Below, piece by piece: positions 20,042 through 29,095 of a stretch of 64,000 bases of DNA. How positions within the stretch are numbered: the stretch's first letter is position 1; the number at the start of each line of letters is the position of its first letter. The stretch comes from Pycnococcus provasolii (lineage: Eukaryota > Chlorophyta > Pseudoscourfieldiophyceae > Pseudoscourfieldiales > Pycnococcaceae). The notes below the pieces were generated by a model. It saw nothing but the letters and a program-made list of their open reading frames with translations. It did no database searches and was not told the origin of the DNA. The stretch spans positions 310,001 through 374,000 of the forward strand of contig OW568878.1 of assembly GCA_938743325.2 (NCBI GenBank). Reading direction: 5' to 3'. The position numbers were made by a program, and so were the translations under genes.

Positions 20042-20225
20042 TCAACAATGTAACCTCCTGACTGAGCTGTAAACTCACCACTAACTCTCACATGTTTGCG
20101 ACGACAGTCCGTTTGACGAGCTTGACCTGGATCATGCGCGCGAGGAGGAGGTGCAGCGCGGCATTCATTTGTGTGAGTTGATTGCTCAGAACACTATGTC
20201 ATCTGTGTAACTCTCTTTTTTTTAG

Positions 20226-21230
20226 CTACACGTTGATGCGTCCGAATGGACCTGTCACGCCCTCGGGAGGCGCCTCGCCATTGTGATTGAAGCCCCAGCA
20301 CGCGACGCTGCCGTCGCGTCGAAGTGCCAACGAGTGATTAGCACCCGCGGCGATCGCGACGAATTCTCCGTCGACGCCCTCAGGAGGCGCCTGGCCGTCG
20401 CGGTTGTATCCCCAGCACGCGACGCTTCCGTCGCGTCGCAGAGCCAACGAGTGAAAGCACCCCGCGGCGATTGCGACGAAGTCGCCGTCGACGCCGTCGG
20501 GAGGCGCCTGTCCATAATGATTGTAGCCCCAGCACGCGACGCTGCCGTCGTGTCGAAGTGCCAACGAGTGATACCCACCCGCGGCGATTGCGACGAAGTT
20601 TCCCTCGACACCGTCGGGAGGCGCTTGGCCGTCGTTGTTGCGTCCCCAACACGCGACGCTTCCGTCGCGTCGAATCGCGAGCGAGTGAGTGCCACCCGCG
20701 GCAACCGCGACGAAGTCGCCGTCAACGCCCTCGGGAGGTGCCTGGCCGTCGTTGTTGGCGCCCCAGCACGCGACGCTGCCGTCGTGTCGAATCGCGAGCG
20801 AGTGCGATTGACCAGCTACGATCGCGACGAAGTTTCCCTGGACACCATCGGGAGGAGCCTTGCCGTGCGTGTTCGACCCCCAGCATGCGATGCCGCCGTC
20901 GCGTCGCAGCGCTATCGAGTGAGTGCCACCCGCGGCAATCGCAACGAAGTCGCCCTCGACGCCGTCAGGAGGTGCTTGGTCCCAGCCGTTTTCACCCCAG
21001 CAAGCGATGCCTCCGTCGTCTCGAATCGCGTGGGAGTGATCGGTTCCTGCGGCAATGACGTGGCGAGCGTTGTTGTTGTGCATGAAAAAATCGTCCAAGA
21101 TTTCTTTCTCCTTGGCGATGCGTCGATCGTGCATCCAAGGGAAGACGACGAGGCGTAGAGCTTCGTACGCGAGTGACGCTAATAGTGCGACGTACTGCGC
21201 GCGCGACTGCGCGCGCGTTTGAGGCGGCAT
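20226..21230 (-). CDS. RCC1-like seven-repeat beta-propeller protein
   Basis: 334 aa. A short hydrophobic N-terminal helix (YVALLASLAYEALRLVVF) precedes seven tandem 39-aa units of the form FVAIAAG..HSLALRRDGSVACWG.N..GQAPP(D/E)GV(D/E)G(D/N). These are RCC1 repeats, and seven make one closed propeller. Repeats are so similar that DNA periodicity of 117 nt is visible over about 20240-21110, suggesting recent expansion or homogenisation. RCC1 itself is a Ran exchange factor, but such regular repeats are also found in unrelated scaffolds and in bacterial and viral proteins; no Ran-specific feature is visible. The N-terminal helix may anchor it to a membrane. Confidence 0.85.
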   Translation of the reverse strand: MPPQTRAQSRAQYVALLASLAYEALRLVVFPWMHDRRIAKEKEILDDFFMHNNNARHVIAAGTDHSHAIRDDGGIACWGENGWDQAPPDGVEGDFVAIAAGGTHSIALRRDGGIACWGSNTHGKAPPDGVQGNFVAIVAGQSHSLAIRHDGSVACWGANNDGQAPPEGVDGDFVAVAAGGTHSLAIRRDGSVACWGRNNDGQAPPDGVEGNFVAIAAGGYHSLALRHDGSVACWGYNHYGQAPPDGVDGDFVAIAAGCFHSLALRRDGSVACWGYNRDGQAPPEGVDGEFVAIAAGANHSLALRRDGSVACWGFNHNGEAPPEGVTGPFGRINV

Positions 21231-21330
21231 GGCGATTGATTCAAAAAAAAAGGGGGGGAAAGTGAAACAAGTGAAAACTGTGAAAAAGTGAAAACGAAAA
21301 AAAATGATAATCGGAATCTGACGAACCCAG

Positions 21331-21350
21331 TAACCCTAACCCTAACCCTA
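21331..21350. repeat. Short CCCTAA telomere-like array
   Basis: Three CCCTAA units in the leader of the transporter gene. It may be a telo-box-like promoter element or an interstitial telomeric relic. Confidence 0.8.
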
Positions 21351-21476
21351 CCCCCGAGGGCCGAGGATCCTCGTACCATCCTAGACTCTAGAGAGTGGTA
21401 CGAGATTTTTCCATGGTGTCTAATCGTGACATCATGCGCGTCGTCTGATCGCGAATCCTTCCATCCATCCATTTCA

Positions 21477-22697
21477 ATGGCGTCTCCTTCTTCTTTGACT
21501 TCTTTGCCTCCTTGCCTCCCATCCGCCTTCGGCTCCATCCTAGTCCTATCCATGGCGTCGTCGTCGATCTGCGCGTCGTGCAAACGTGGATCGCCCGTAC
21601 ACGGCTTCTTCCTCCTGGGATTCAACTTCCTCATCACCAACTACATCGTGTACGTCAACAAAATGCTGTTCACAACCACGAAGTGCCCGCCCTTCTCCCT
21701 CACGTGCATACACCTCCTCGTCAACATCGTGTTCGTCAAAGCAGCAAAGAGGGCGCGCGTCTTCGAGCCGGCGAAGTCGAACGACAACAAGGGCTCCTTC
21801 CCACTGGGGAAGTGCATCTCTGTCGGAATGCTGCAGGCGAGTGGAGTGCTTCTCAGCCAAATGAGTCTCATGAGAAATTCAGTGGGAGCGTACCAGCTCG
21901 CAAAGCTTCTCCAGGTTCCAATCGTCGCTACCATTGAGTACTTCTGGCTCTCGAAAACACTGTCGTTGAACCGCATCACCCTTCTCGCCGCTATGATACT
22001 GTCCGTGGGTCTTGCGACGATTGGCAATCTCGATATGAACGTTCTTGGAACTTGTTTTGCCATTTCCGCCGTGTCCGCAACGAGTGTTGAGAGCGTGTTG
22101 TACGGGCACATTCACAAGGCGTACCGTTTGACCACTCTGCAGGTGCTGGACGTCACGCTCATCTTCTCCTTCACCTATATGCTTCTCGTGACGGTCATTT
22201 TCGAGTACGGCGCCGGAGCGTTCCTCATGCAATCCATTGTCATAGTGGAACCTCAAGCGGAGTTTGCATTTCAAAAGTTCAGAAGCGTCGTCGCCAGTCA
22301 AATCAACATTTTCGCCAACTTTGGCGTGACTGGATACGAGCTTCTGGCGATATCCTCTTTTCTTGCCTTCTGCATCAACTGGAGCTCGGTATCCATAAAT
22401 GGCACGTTCGGCCCAGTGACGTACGCGGTGTTGTCTCTCTTCAAAACTGTAAGCATTGTCGTCATGGGTGCAGTCTTCTTCGATAAGGGTATGACAACAA
22501 AGGGCGCCATTGGCTCATTGATGGCGCTCGTCTGCATGGGACTCTACACGCGGATAAATCTACTGGAAATGTTTTCCTCCTCGAATAGCAAACACACCTT
22601 GTTGCCAGTTTCCAAGTCGAATACAACAATGCGAGAAGAAGAAGAAGGCGGCGGTGAGTCAGCAAAAGATAAGAAAATCTATCATCTTTCTGACTGA
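21477..22697 (+). CDS. Triose-phosphate/nucleotide-sugar transporter family carrier (SLC35E3-like)
   Basis: 406 aa with about ten hydrophobic helices. Landmarks of the TPT branch of the drug/metabolite transporter superfamily are NFLITNYIVYVNKMLFTT (helix 1), NSVGAYQLAKLLQVPIVATIEYF (conserved Lys-rich transport helix) and GPVTYAVLSLFKTVSIVVMG near the end. SLC35E3-type members sit in the Golgi or ER; plastid TPTs carry a transit peptide, which is not obvious here. The substrate cannot be deduced. Position between two sulfotransferases and near a GDP-sugar epimerase fits a Golgi sugar-donor role, which is inference. ATG 21477 starts just before the first helices; ATG 21546 is an alternative. 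The tail is acidic and ends KDKKIYHLSD. Confidence 0.85.
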   Translation: MASPSSLTSLPPCLPSAFGSILVLSMASSSICASCKRGSPVHGFFLLGFNFLITNYIVYVNKMLFTTTKCPPFSLTCIHLLVNIVFVKAAKRARVFEPAKSNDNKGSFPLGKCISVGMLQASGVLLSQMSLMRNSVGAYQLAKLLQVPIVATIEYFWLSKTLSLNRITLLAAMILSVGLATIGNLDMNVLGTCFAISAVSATSVESVLYGHIHKAYRLTTLQVLDVTLIFSFTYMLLVTVIFEYGAGAFLMQSIVIVEPQAEFAFQKFRSVVASQINIFANFGVTGYELLAISSFLAFCINWSSVSINGTFGPVTYAVLSLFKTVSIVVMGAVFFDKGMTTKGAIGSLMALVCMGLYTRINLLEMFSSSNSKHTLLPVSKSNTTMREEEEGGGESAKDKKIYHLSD

Positions 22698-22860
22698 CGA
22701 ATTCACACATAAGCATCGTCAGCAGAAGCACGCCTTTGATATTTTATTTTCAAATTCCAAAACAACATGTTATGCACAAATCAACGATTGAGTTACTACA
22801 AAACACCACCACAACATCCCAACAAAAAATCAAATCAAATCAAAAATCAGTCACCACCAC

Positions 22861-25605
22861 TCACTTCTTCTTCTGCTGCTTCGTCATCACCACCGTCGGT
22901 AAATCGTTCCAGATCCCACGTGTTTTCGCCTCTTCGACGCGCGTGTCGAATAATCTGCTTGCAAACGAATAGAGTTTCATGTCCATCGGATTGAGCTCGA
23001 TGATGCGCTTGCGCAATCGTTCGGAGATAAATATCCGCCTGTTCTCCTTCGAAAAGACTACGGGGCCTCGACCTTGCGCATCCTTTGCACTGTGGAAGGC
23101 GGACGTTCTTTTCTGTTCGTACCTTGACCTTGTGCGCCGCTCGCACTCCAGGTAAGTCTCCAGCAGTGTGCTGTTGGGAAGCAGATATCTGCTGTCGGGT
23201 AGAGATACGCCAGGCAATGGCTTGGTTGTGGGTGCGAAGATGGGATGTTCGCCAATGTCACCATCATGGCGGAACGTGGTACCGCCGCCTCCCGTGATGG
23301 GCACGTCGCCGTTGTACCCAAATGCTCGTGCGCCGGTGAATGCGATGACGTTAATATCAGCCTGCGCGCGAGCTAGATCTTCGCGCACCTGCGACGAGAT
23401 CTCCTCCTGGTGGTTGGTTGCAGCTTTCGCCGCCTCGAGATACTTGTGCGCAAATTCATTCAGCCGTGTCTCTGCAAGCTGCATCGCTTCCTTGTAGATT
23501 TGACGAGACTGCTCGTTGCGAGGTAGAAATGCCGGCGGCTCCCACTTGCTCTCCTTCGTGATCGAGTGGTGGTAAAAGTAGTGCCCCTTATGCTGACGGC
23601 TCGGATGCATGGTCCAGAATGGTGGCGTCAGCGCGTCCGCGTTCTTCTCCGCCTCCACGCGAAGCTGCAGGAGCTCTGCCATGTTCTCCATCGTGGGCGG
23701 GCGTTGCTCAGGCTTATCCGAGATGGCGTCGCTGTCAGGTGCACGCGTGTCAAAAAGAGCCAAGTTTTCTATGCGTGCCTTGCGACGCTCCTCATCCGTC
23801 ATGTTGTCCACAGCTCCAGCCACCCTCCATGCAGGCCTGTGAAACGTCCATCCCATCTCCGCGAACATCAAAGAGACCGTTTCGTTTAATCGATCCGTCA
23901 TCCCAAAGTGCTGCATCGCCTCCAGACGGCGCTTAGCGATATCGAGCATTGCCGTCTGCATGCTAGGTAACCAAGCTTCTGCAGATGATGGTGGATTGCG
24001 ATTATTATCGTCGAGAGGATGTGGCTGGCGTGAGCAGCGACGCAGAAACCCAGCCTCCTTGTGAAGCGAATTGTTCGTGAATCCCACGAGTTGCAGCGTC
24101 ATTCCCTCGTGAATCAAATCACGCACCACGCGGCTCTCAACGAACGCCTCGAAGGGAAGCATGACATTGTTGTTGTAGGGATCGAAGGACTCATCGTCGC
24201 GCGAATGTACCAGTAGTGGAACGCCATCCTCCTCTAGAAGGGCTGCTTCAGCTGAGTGATCTTTCTTGTGGTGCACGTTCCAGGCGGTGTCCGCATTGAC
24301 ACGTCTCTCCATGTGCCTCTCCACGAATGGCACGAGGATATTCCACGGCCACACGTTTCGAGTTGAGACCCCCGGGGCGCGAACGGGTCGTTTGGTGGAA
24401 GACTTCGATTTCGGAGTGTTGATGCTGCTGTCCTTTGAAGAAGATAACCACGATGTACCTTGAAGCTGACGCCGTCGTCGACGACGACGTAGAGCGACAC
24501 CCATACTTTTGTTTGCAGTCTTATTCTTGGAGGAGAAGAACTTTCTCACAGCCACCTCGTGAGCAAATTCGTACGCGGAAAGGACACGATCAACGGGGTG
24601 ACGGATTTGCGAAATCCACGCACTGCCATCTGGCACATAGCTGCGAATGCTGAAGTCGTCGTGGCTCGCCATAAGCCCACAGCCCTCGGCGTTTTCGTAC
24701 GGGGGTTGGTACTCCTCTTCGTGATATGCCGACTGTCTTCGACGGGCAATGCGCACGCCGTCGTACATGCGTGGACACCGCTGACTTGGTGGGAACGCAG
24801 CCTTCAGCAAGCACTGGTGAAATGTACGTCCGGCTGTTCGTGGCACGTGCAGGAAGAACAAGTCGTGGTGTTGATTCCTGCGCTCGCGTCCGAATGAAGA
24901 ATCACTCATCGCCGACAGCTTATCCGAATGCAGCAAGATGCTCGAATTACTGCCACGTCGTATGATCTGCTGCATCACGTCTTCGCAGAGGTGTGTCGAG
25001 GGATTCATGACAAGGACATTCTCATCTCTGATGATTGCAGGTTCGGTTTCGTCAGGCCGTTGTGTGAGAAGAAGTGGTGGTGATGGAGGTTGCTGCTGTG
25101 CTGATGTTGTTGTTTTCGTCCGTCCTTTTGAATCGCGAAGGCGGATTCCACGCCCAATCTGCAGATATATAGTGAGAAGGACGATCGCGCTAATCACCGT
25201 CATGGCGCACCTACCATACCACCTGCGTTTGCGTTTCTTCACTTCGACTTTCTGCGAAGCGCGTCGGCGATGGAGAAGTAGCTTCGAATTTCCACCACCT
25301 CGTGAGCTTCCTCCTCCTCCTCCTGTCTTGTTAGCTGCCACATTATTATCCCCACCACCTGTCATCGTCGGCGATCCCATCGTTGCGGCAGGATAGCCGA
25401 GATAGGAGGGTTGTCTTTCCGCACTCACCGCACGTTTGCGGAAGTTCTTCTCTCCTCCCAGGTGGTGGTCGCCACCACCACTACTGATGGAGGAGGACAT
25501 TAGTACAGAAGCACCAGAAGCACCACCACCACTTCGACGATGAGGATGACCGCCTGCTTCGACGTCAGCAATACTAATGTCGTCGTCGTCGTTCACGGTA
25601 GACAT
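22861..25605 (-). CDS. Type II membrane sulfotransferase with an internal WW domain
   Basis: 914 aa. A basic N-terminal segment and one anchor (CAMTVISAIVLLTIYL, about residues 140-160) lead to a luminal catalytic region: FFLHVPRTAGRTF (about 248-260, 5'-phosphosulfate loop) and QIRHPVDRVLSAYEF (about 333-348, 3'-phosphate site), as in Golgi carbohydrate sulfotransferases. Near residues 655-690 a WW-like module appears (FWTMHPSRQHKGHYFYHHS followed by TKESKWEPP): Trp, Gly-His-x-Phe-Tyr and Trp-Glu-Pro-Pro are in the expected places. WW domains normally bind proline motifs in the cytosol, so one in a predicted luminal part is odd. ATG 25605 is chosen; ATG 25776 in frame would add 57 residues of hydrophobic/proline sequence. 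Confidence 0.75.
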   Translation of the reverse strand: MSTVNDDDDISIADVEAGGHPHRRSGGGASGASVLMSSSISSGGGDHHLGGEKNFRKRAVSAERQPSYLGYPAATMGSPTMTGGGDNNVAANKTGGGGGSSRGGGNSKLLLHRRRASQKVEVKKRKRRWYGRCAMTVISAIVLLTIYLQIGRGIRLRDSKGRTKTTTSAQQQPPSPPLLLTQRPDETEPAIIRDENVLVMNPSTHLCEDVMQQIIRRGSNSSILLHSDKLSAMSDSSFGRERRNQHHDLFFLHVPRTAGRTFHQCLLKAAFPPSQRCPRMYDGVRIARRRQSAYHEEEYQPPYENAEGCGLMASHDDFSIRSYVPDGSAWISQIRHPVDRVLSAYEFAHEVAVRKFFSSKNKTANKSMGVALRRRRRRRQLQGTSWLSSSKDSSINTPKSKSSTKRPVRAPGVSTRNVWPWNILVPFVERHMERRVNADTAWNVHHKKDHSAEAALLEEDGVPLLVHSRDDESFDPYNNNVMLPFEAFVESRVVRDLIHEGMTLQLVGFTNNSLHKEAGFLRRCSRQPHPLDDNNRNPPSSAEAWLPSMQTAMLDIAKRRLEAMQHFGMTDRLNETVSLMFAEMGWTFHRPAWRVAGAVDNMTDEERRKARIENLALFDTRAPDSDAISDKPEQRPPTMENMAELLQLRVEAEKNADALTPPFWTMHPSRQHKGHYFYHHSITKESKWEPPAFLPRNEQSRQIYKEAMQLAETRLNEFAHKYLEAAKAATNHQEEISSQVREDLARAQADINVIAFTGARAFGYNGDVPITGGGGTTFRHDGDIGEHPIFAPTTKPLPGVSLPDSRYLLPNSTLLETYLECERRTRSRYEQKRTSAFHSAKDAQGRGPVVFSKENRRIFISERLRKRIIELNPMDMKLYSFASRLFDTRVEEAKTRGIWNDLPTVVMTKQQKKK

Positions 25606-25954
25606 GAAATGGAGTGAGCAGCCCACCCTGGATGGACCCGGGCTGGAAGCGGCGGCGGATTTGGAGGGGAAGGGAAGGGCTGGGAGGGGAAGGGGAGGGG
25701 GCACCGGATTGATTTGGGGAGAAATAGAAATGAAATGACCTAAAATAAAACTTAAAAAAGAATGGCAAAATGGCAAAACCCTAAACCCTAGTAGTCTGGT
25801 ATCCCTTATAGTCTGGTTTGAGTCTGGTTTGAGTCTGGTTAGGGTTTGGGTTAGCCGGTTTGGGCTACAGTTTTAAGTTTTCCTTCCCCGGACCCGGTAA
25901 ACTTTACTTTAGAAAAGTTGGTGGAGTGGCGATAGGGGATACATCAATTTCGAA
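25606..25954. repeat. Intergenic gap with TCTGGTTT repeats and telo-box-like motifs
   Basis: AAACCCTAAACCCTAG (about 25775-25790) and then several copies of AGTCTGGTTTG (about 25792-25842), ending in TTAGGGTTTGGGTTAG. No gene is seen. It lies between the sulfotransferase start and the end of the DUF273-like gene. Confidence 0.6.
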
Positions 25955-27419
25955 TCATGAGACACGCTTTCGACCAAGAACGACGTCGCTGGTTTCTTCC
26001 GCGCGTGCGACACCCTCCAGACACGCAGGCTTTGGCGTCGATTCACTCGCGTACGTGTACAGGTTGTGCGTGCCGTCGATGACGCAGCTGGGAATCCTGA
26101 ATCCATCTCTTGTGTAGTAGCTGGGAACCACCCGCGACGCACTCACACGATCGAGGGGCTCACACGTCCAAGATGGCGTGCATGGTGTAAGGTCCATGAT
26201 TGGCATCTGGCAAATATCACACCCGCTCGGAGTCCTAGACGTTTCAACCGCTCTTTTTCTATCTTCGATATCATCATTGTTCACACGCCTAGTAAAGTAC
26301 TCGATACCCTTATTCTTGTCGATCTGTCGATGGAACGAAGGCTGAATGCGTATCGAGCACGGCACTTCGGCGCATTGCTTCACCACACTTTCATCCTGCG
26401 TCCATTCGGAACTGCCCTCCAATCGGAATTCGAAGCCATATATATCCAAGATTTCCTTCACACTTTTGGCCTTCTCTCCATGGTAGAATGGAATTGGACC
26501 TCCTGGCCGTCGTTCTACCATGAAGGAATCGAACATGGATCCGTGATAACGCGGCCACCACACGAACGACCCTTGCTGGCCAGTCTTGAGAAAATGCAGC
26601 GGCCATCGGCGCGGAGGACCAAGTTGACGGCGTGTGCACGCCAGAAACTCGTAGAACGGCTTAAGATTGTCGACGCTCGCAACAAGATTGTGGTACATGC
26701 TCACGCACTCTTCCATAGGTAATCCCAGAAGCTGATTGACGGCGAGGTGAATCGCTCCGTTGTCTGCGCTGGAGAAGCCTCGAGGCCTGTGCAAGTAGTA
26801 GTTCTGCCAGTGGTCAAAGAACTCGTGTCCAAAGTTCGTGTTTCGAACTATAGTCCCACCTGCCGCCAGCTCGAACGTCCAGTCGCGCTCGTACAAGACG
26901 ATCGATATCGTCGTCATCGCGCAGCCACTTGTCCATAGGCACGTCGGGCGAGCCTGCGACGACGTCGCCATCGAGCGTCATTAGCGCCTGTCGAGGCGGC
27001 AAGGACCTCAAGAACACTCCGACTGCACACTGCTTCTGGAAGAAGAAGTCGGTGGGGTACCGCCTGGTGCAGACCGGCACGTCGCGGTGCGGGTCCAGGA
27101 AGGTAAAATTGTACCCGTGGTTGTGCGCATACGCCCTCATGGACGCCGTCTGAGCCGCGTAGTTGTTGATGAAGTTCCCACTGGATACGACGACGATGTG
27201 GACGTGCAACAAGGGCGACTGCGGCTTTTCTTCGTCCAACGCGGAGGATAAACTCCGCGTTCGATGCGTCAACAACGTGTGCGTAATGTTCGCCGCCGCC
27301 GCGAGTAAGAGCAAGAAGAGAAGTGCGACGTATGCGATCCGCGTTGTCCCCAGGGTCATCATCAGCGCGGCTGACAGGGCACTGCGGCGCCGAGACGACG
27401 ACACGGACAAAGGCGCCAT
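25955..27419 (-). CDS. DUF273-like glycosyltransferase, frame interrupted
   Basis: Two overlapping minus-strand frames together read as one type II membrane glycosyltransferase. The first (from ATG 27419) has an anchor (IAYVALLFLLLLAAAANIT), then VHIVVVSSGNFINNYAAQT and MTLDGDVV with the DGD metal motif, up to KWLRDDDDI. The second resumes with SIVLYERDWTFELAAGGT and NTNFGHEFFDHW, then ADNGAIHLAVNQLL, continuing to 25955. The pattern (YxRDW..E..AG...V.NT, later DNGAIH) matches DUF273 proteins, which have a GT-A-like fold. The shift of one base falls near 26895-26925 and no GT-AG intron fits there. Either an assembly or sequencing indel, a programmed shift or a recent pseudogene. Donor and acceptor are unknown. 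Confidence 0.6.
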
Positions 27420-27775
27420 CACAAGTTCGACGAATCAAAGCTCGAAATGCGATCGATGAAATGCGGCTACAATCACCGACCTAAAAACAAAATCTCACGT
27501 TGGATTCGCCTCGTACGGATTTGGCCCGAACCCCGAAACGAGTGACGGTTTTTTTTGGTCAACCTCCACTCCTCCAGACAAATAAGGGTGGAAACACACA
27601 AAACCCCAATCGATTCCGTTGGATTGGGCTAGGGTTTTCGGCGCCGCCACGGCCCCACTTTATTGAGTCTAGTGGTCCGCCAGTGCCAGTCATCGTCCTT
27701 ATCTTGTTTCCTCCTCATTCCGCGATTACAACAACACTTACTGCTGTACTGCTGAAAAGAAAGTAGTGAACAGTG
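27420..27775. promoter_or_regulatory. Divergent intergenic region between glycosyltransferase and GDP-mannose epimerase genes
   Basis: A 356-nt gap from which both neighbours are transcribed outwards, so it probably holds both promoters. An AGGGTTTT-type motif is near 27631. No gene is seen. Confidence 0.5.
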
Positions 27776-28915
27776 ATGACGACGGACAAGGACACCATGG
27801 TCGCCTCGGAGCTCGCGAAGTTCCCGTTCGAGCCGTACTGGCCCGAGAAGAAACTCAGGATCTGCGTCACAGGAAGCGGAGGATTCATCGCCAGCCACCT
27901 GTCGCGACGTCTCAAGTCGGAGGGACACTACATCGTCGGATGCGACTGGAAGCGCAACGAGCACATGCCGGAGGACATGTTTTGCGACGAGTTCCACCTC
28001 GTGGACCTGCGGGTGTACGACAACTGTATGAAGGTGGTCAAAGGATGCGATCACGTCTTCAACCTCGCCGCGGACATGGGCGGCATGGGATTCATCCAGA
28101 GCAACCACTCCGTCATCCTCTACAACAACATCATGATCTCGTTCAACGTGCTCGAGGCGTCACGCGTCCACGGGATCAAGCGATGCTTCTACGCGTCGTC
28201 GGCGTGCATTTACCCCGAGTTCAAGCAGCTCAACGAGGAGGTCGAGGGAGGAGGGCTCAAGGAGAGCGACGCCTGGCCCGCGCAGCCGCAGGATGCGTAC
28301 GGACTCGAGAAGCTCGTTTCCGAGGAGGCGTACATCCACTACCAGAAGGACTTCGACATGCAGTGCCGCGTCGGACGCTTCCACAACATCTACGGGCCGT
28401 TCGGAACGTGGAAGGGTGGACGCGAGAAGGCTCCCGCGGCTTTCTGCCGCAAGGCCCTCACGGCGACCACCGAGGTGGAAATGTGGGGCGACGGTAAGCA
28501 GACGCGATCGTTCACATTCATCGACGACTGCGTGGAAGGCGTCCTACGCCTCACCAAGAGCGACTTCTCCGAGCCGCTCAACCTTGGCAGCGACGAACAA
28601 GTCAGCATGAACGAAATGATGGCGCTTGCGCTGTCATTCGAAGGCAAGAAGACTCCGGTCAAGCACATCCCAGGTCCAGAGGGCGTGCGTGGCCGCAACA
28701 GCGACAACAAGCTCATCAAGGAGAAGCTCGGGTGGCATCCCTCCCTCAAGCTTGCGGATGGCCTGAAGATCACGTACATGTGGATCAAGGAGCAGGTCGA
28801 GAAGGAGGAAAAGGAGGGGGGTGACGTCTCGACATACGCCTCGTCCAAGGTGTGCGCGACGTCTGCCCCAGTCGCGCTTGGCGAGCTTCGTGCCAAGGAT
28901 GGTGATGAGAAGTGA
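27776..28915 (+). CDS. GME: GDP-mannose 3,5-epimerase
   Basis: 379 aa, as in plants. Extended SDR enzyme: Rossmann start CVTGSGGFIASH (residues 30-41), SACIYPEFKQL (catalytic Cys region), AYGLEK (Tyr-x-x-x-Lys) and the conserved GPFGTWKGGREKAPAAFCRKAL segment. It converts GDP-D-mannose to GDP-L-galactose (and GDP-L-gulose), feeding both the plant-type ascorbate route and L-galactose units of cell-wall or sulfated polysaccharides. Close resemblance to plant GME is the best single marker of green ancestry in the window. ATG 27776 is used because the preceding codon is GTG. The neighbouring glycosyltransferase, transporter and sulfotransferases fit the glycan role. It converges on the next gene with a 180-nt gap. 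Confidence 0.95.
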   Translation: MTTDKDTMVASELAKFPFEPYWPEKKLRICVTGSGGFIASHLSRRLKSEGHYIVGCDWKRNEHMPEDMFCDEFHLVDLRVYDNCMKVVKGCDHVFNLAADMGGMGFIQSNHSVILYNNIMISFNVLEASRVHGIKRCFYASSACIYPEFKQLNEEVEGGGLKESDAWPAQPQDAYGLEKLVSEEAYIHYQKDFDMQCRVGRFHNIYGPFGTWKGGREKAPAAFCRKALTATTEVEMWGDGKQTRSFTFIDDCVEGVLRLTKSDFSEPLNLGSDEQVSMNEMMALALSFEGKKTPVKHIPGPEGVRGRNSDNKLIKEKLGWHPSLKLADGLKITYMWIKEQVEKEEKEGGDVSTYASSKVCATSAPVALGELRAKDGDEK

Positions 28916-29095
28916 GGGAAGTAGTGAGGTTGGTGAATATCTAGACTCTGGGTGGTGGGGCATCGGGTAAACAAGTACAGCAACATTTGATTACATACAG
29001 TATAGCAGTAATCGATTGTTCTATTTTTGAATAACATACATTCACAAATTCATTTACAAGGGGGTTTGCTTGAACATCAATCAAGTCTTGAAAAG

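Noticed and set aside
20283-21158. Plus-strand frames of 291 and 195 aa over the RCC1 gene
   Set aside because: Their repetition simply mirrors the RCC1 repeats on the other strand.
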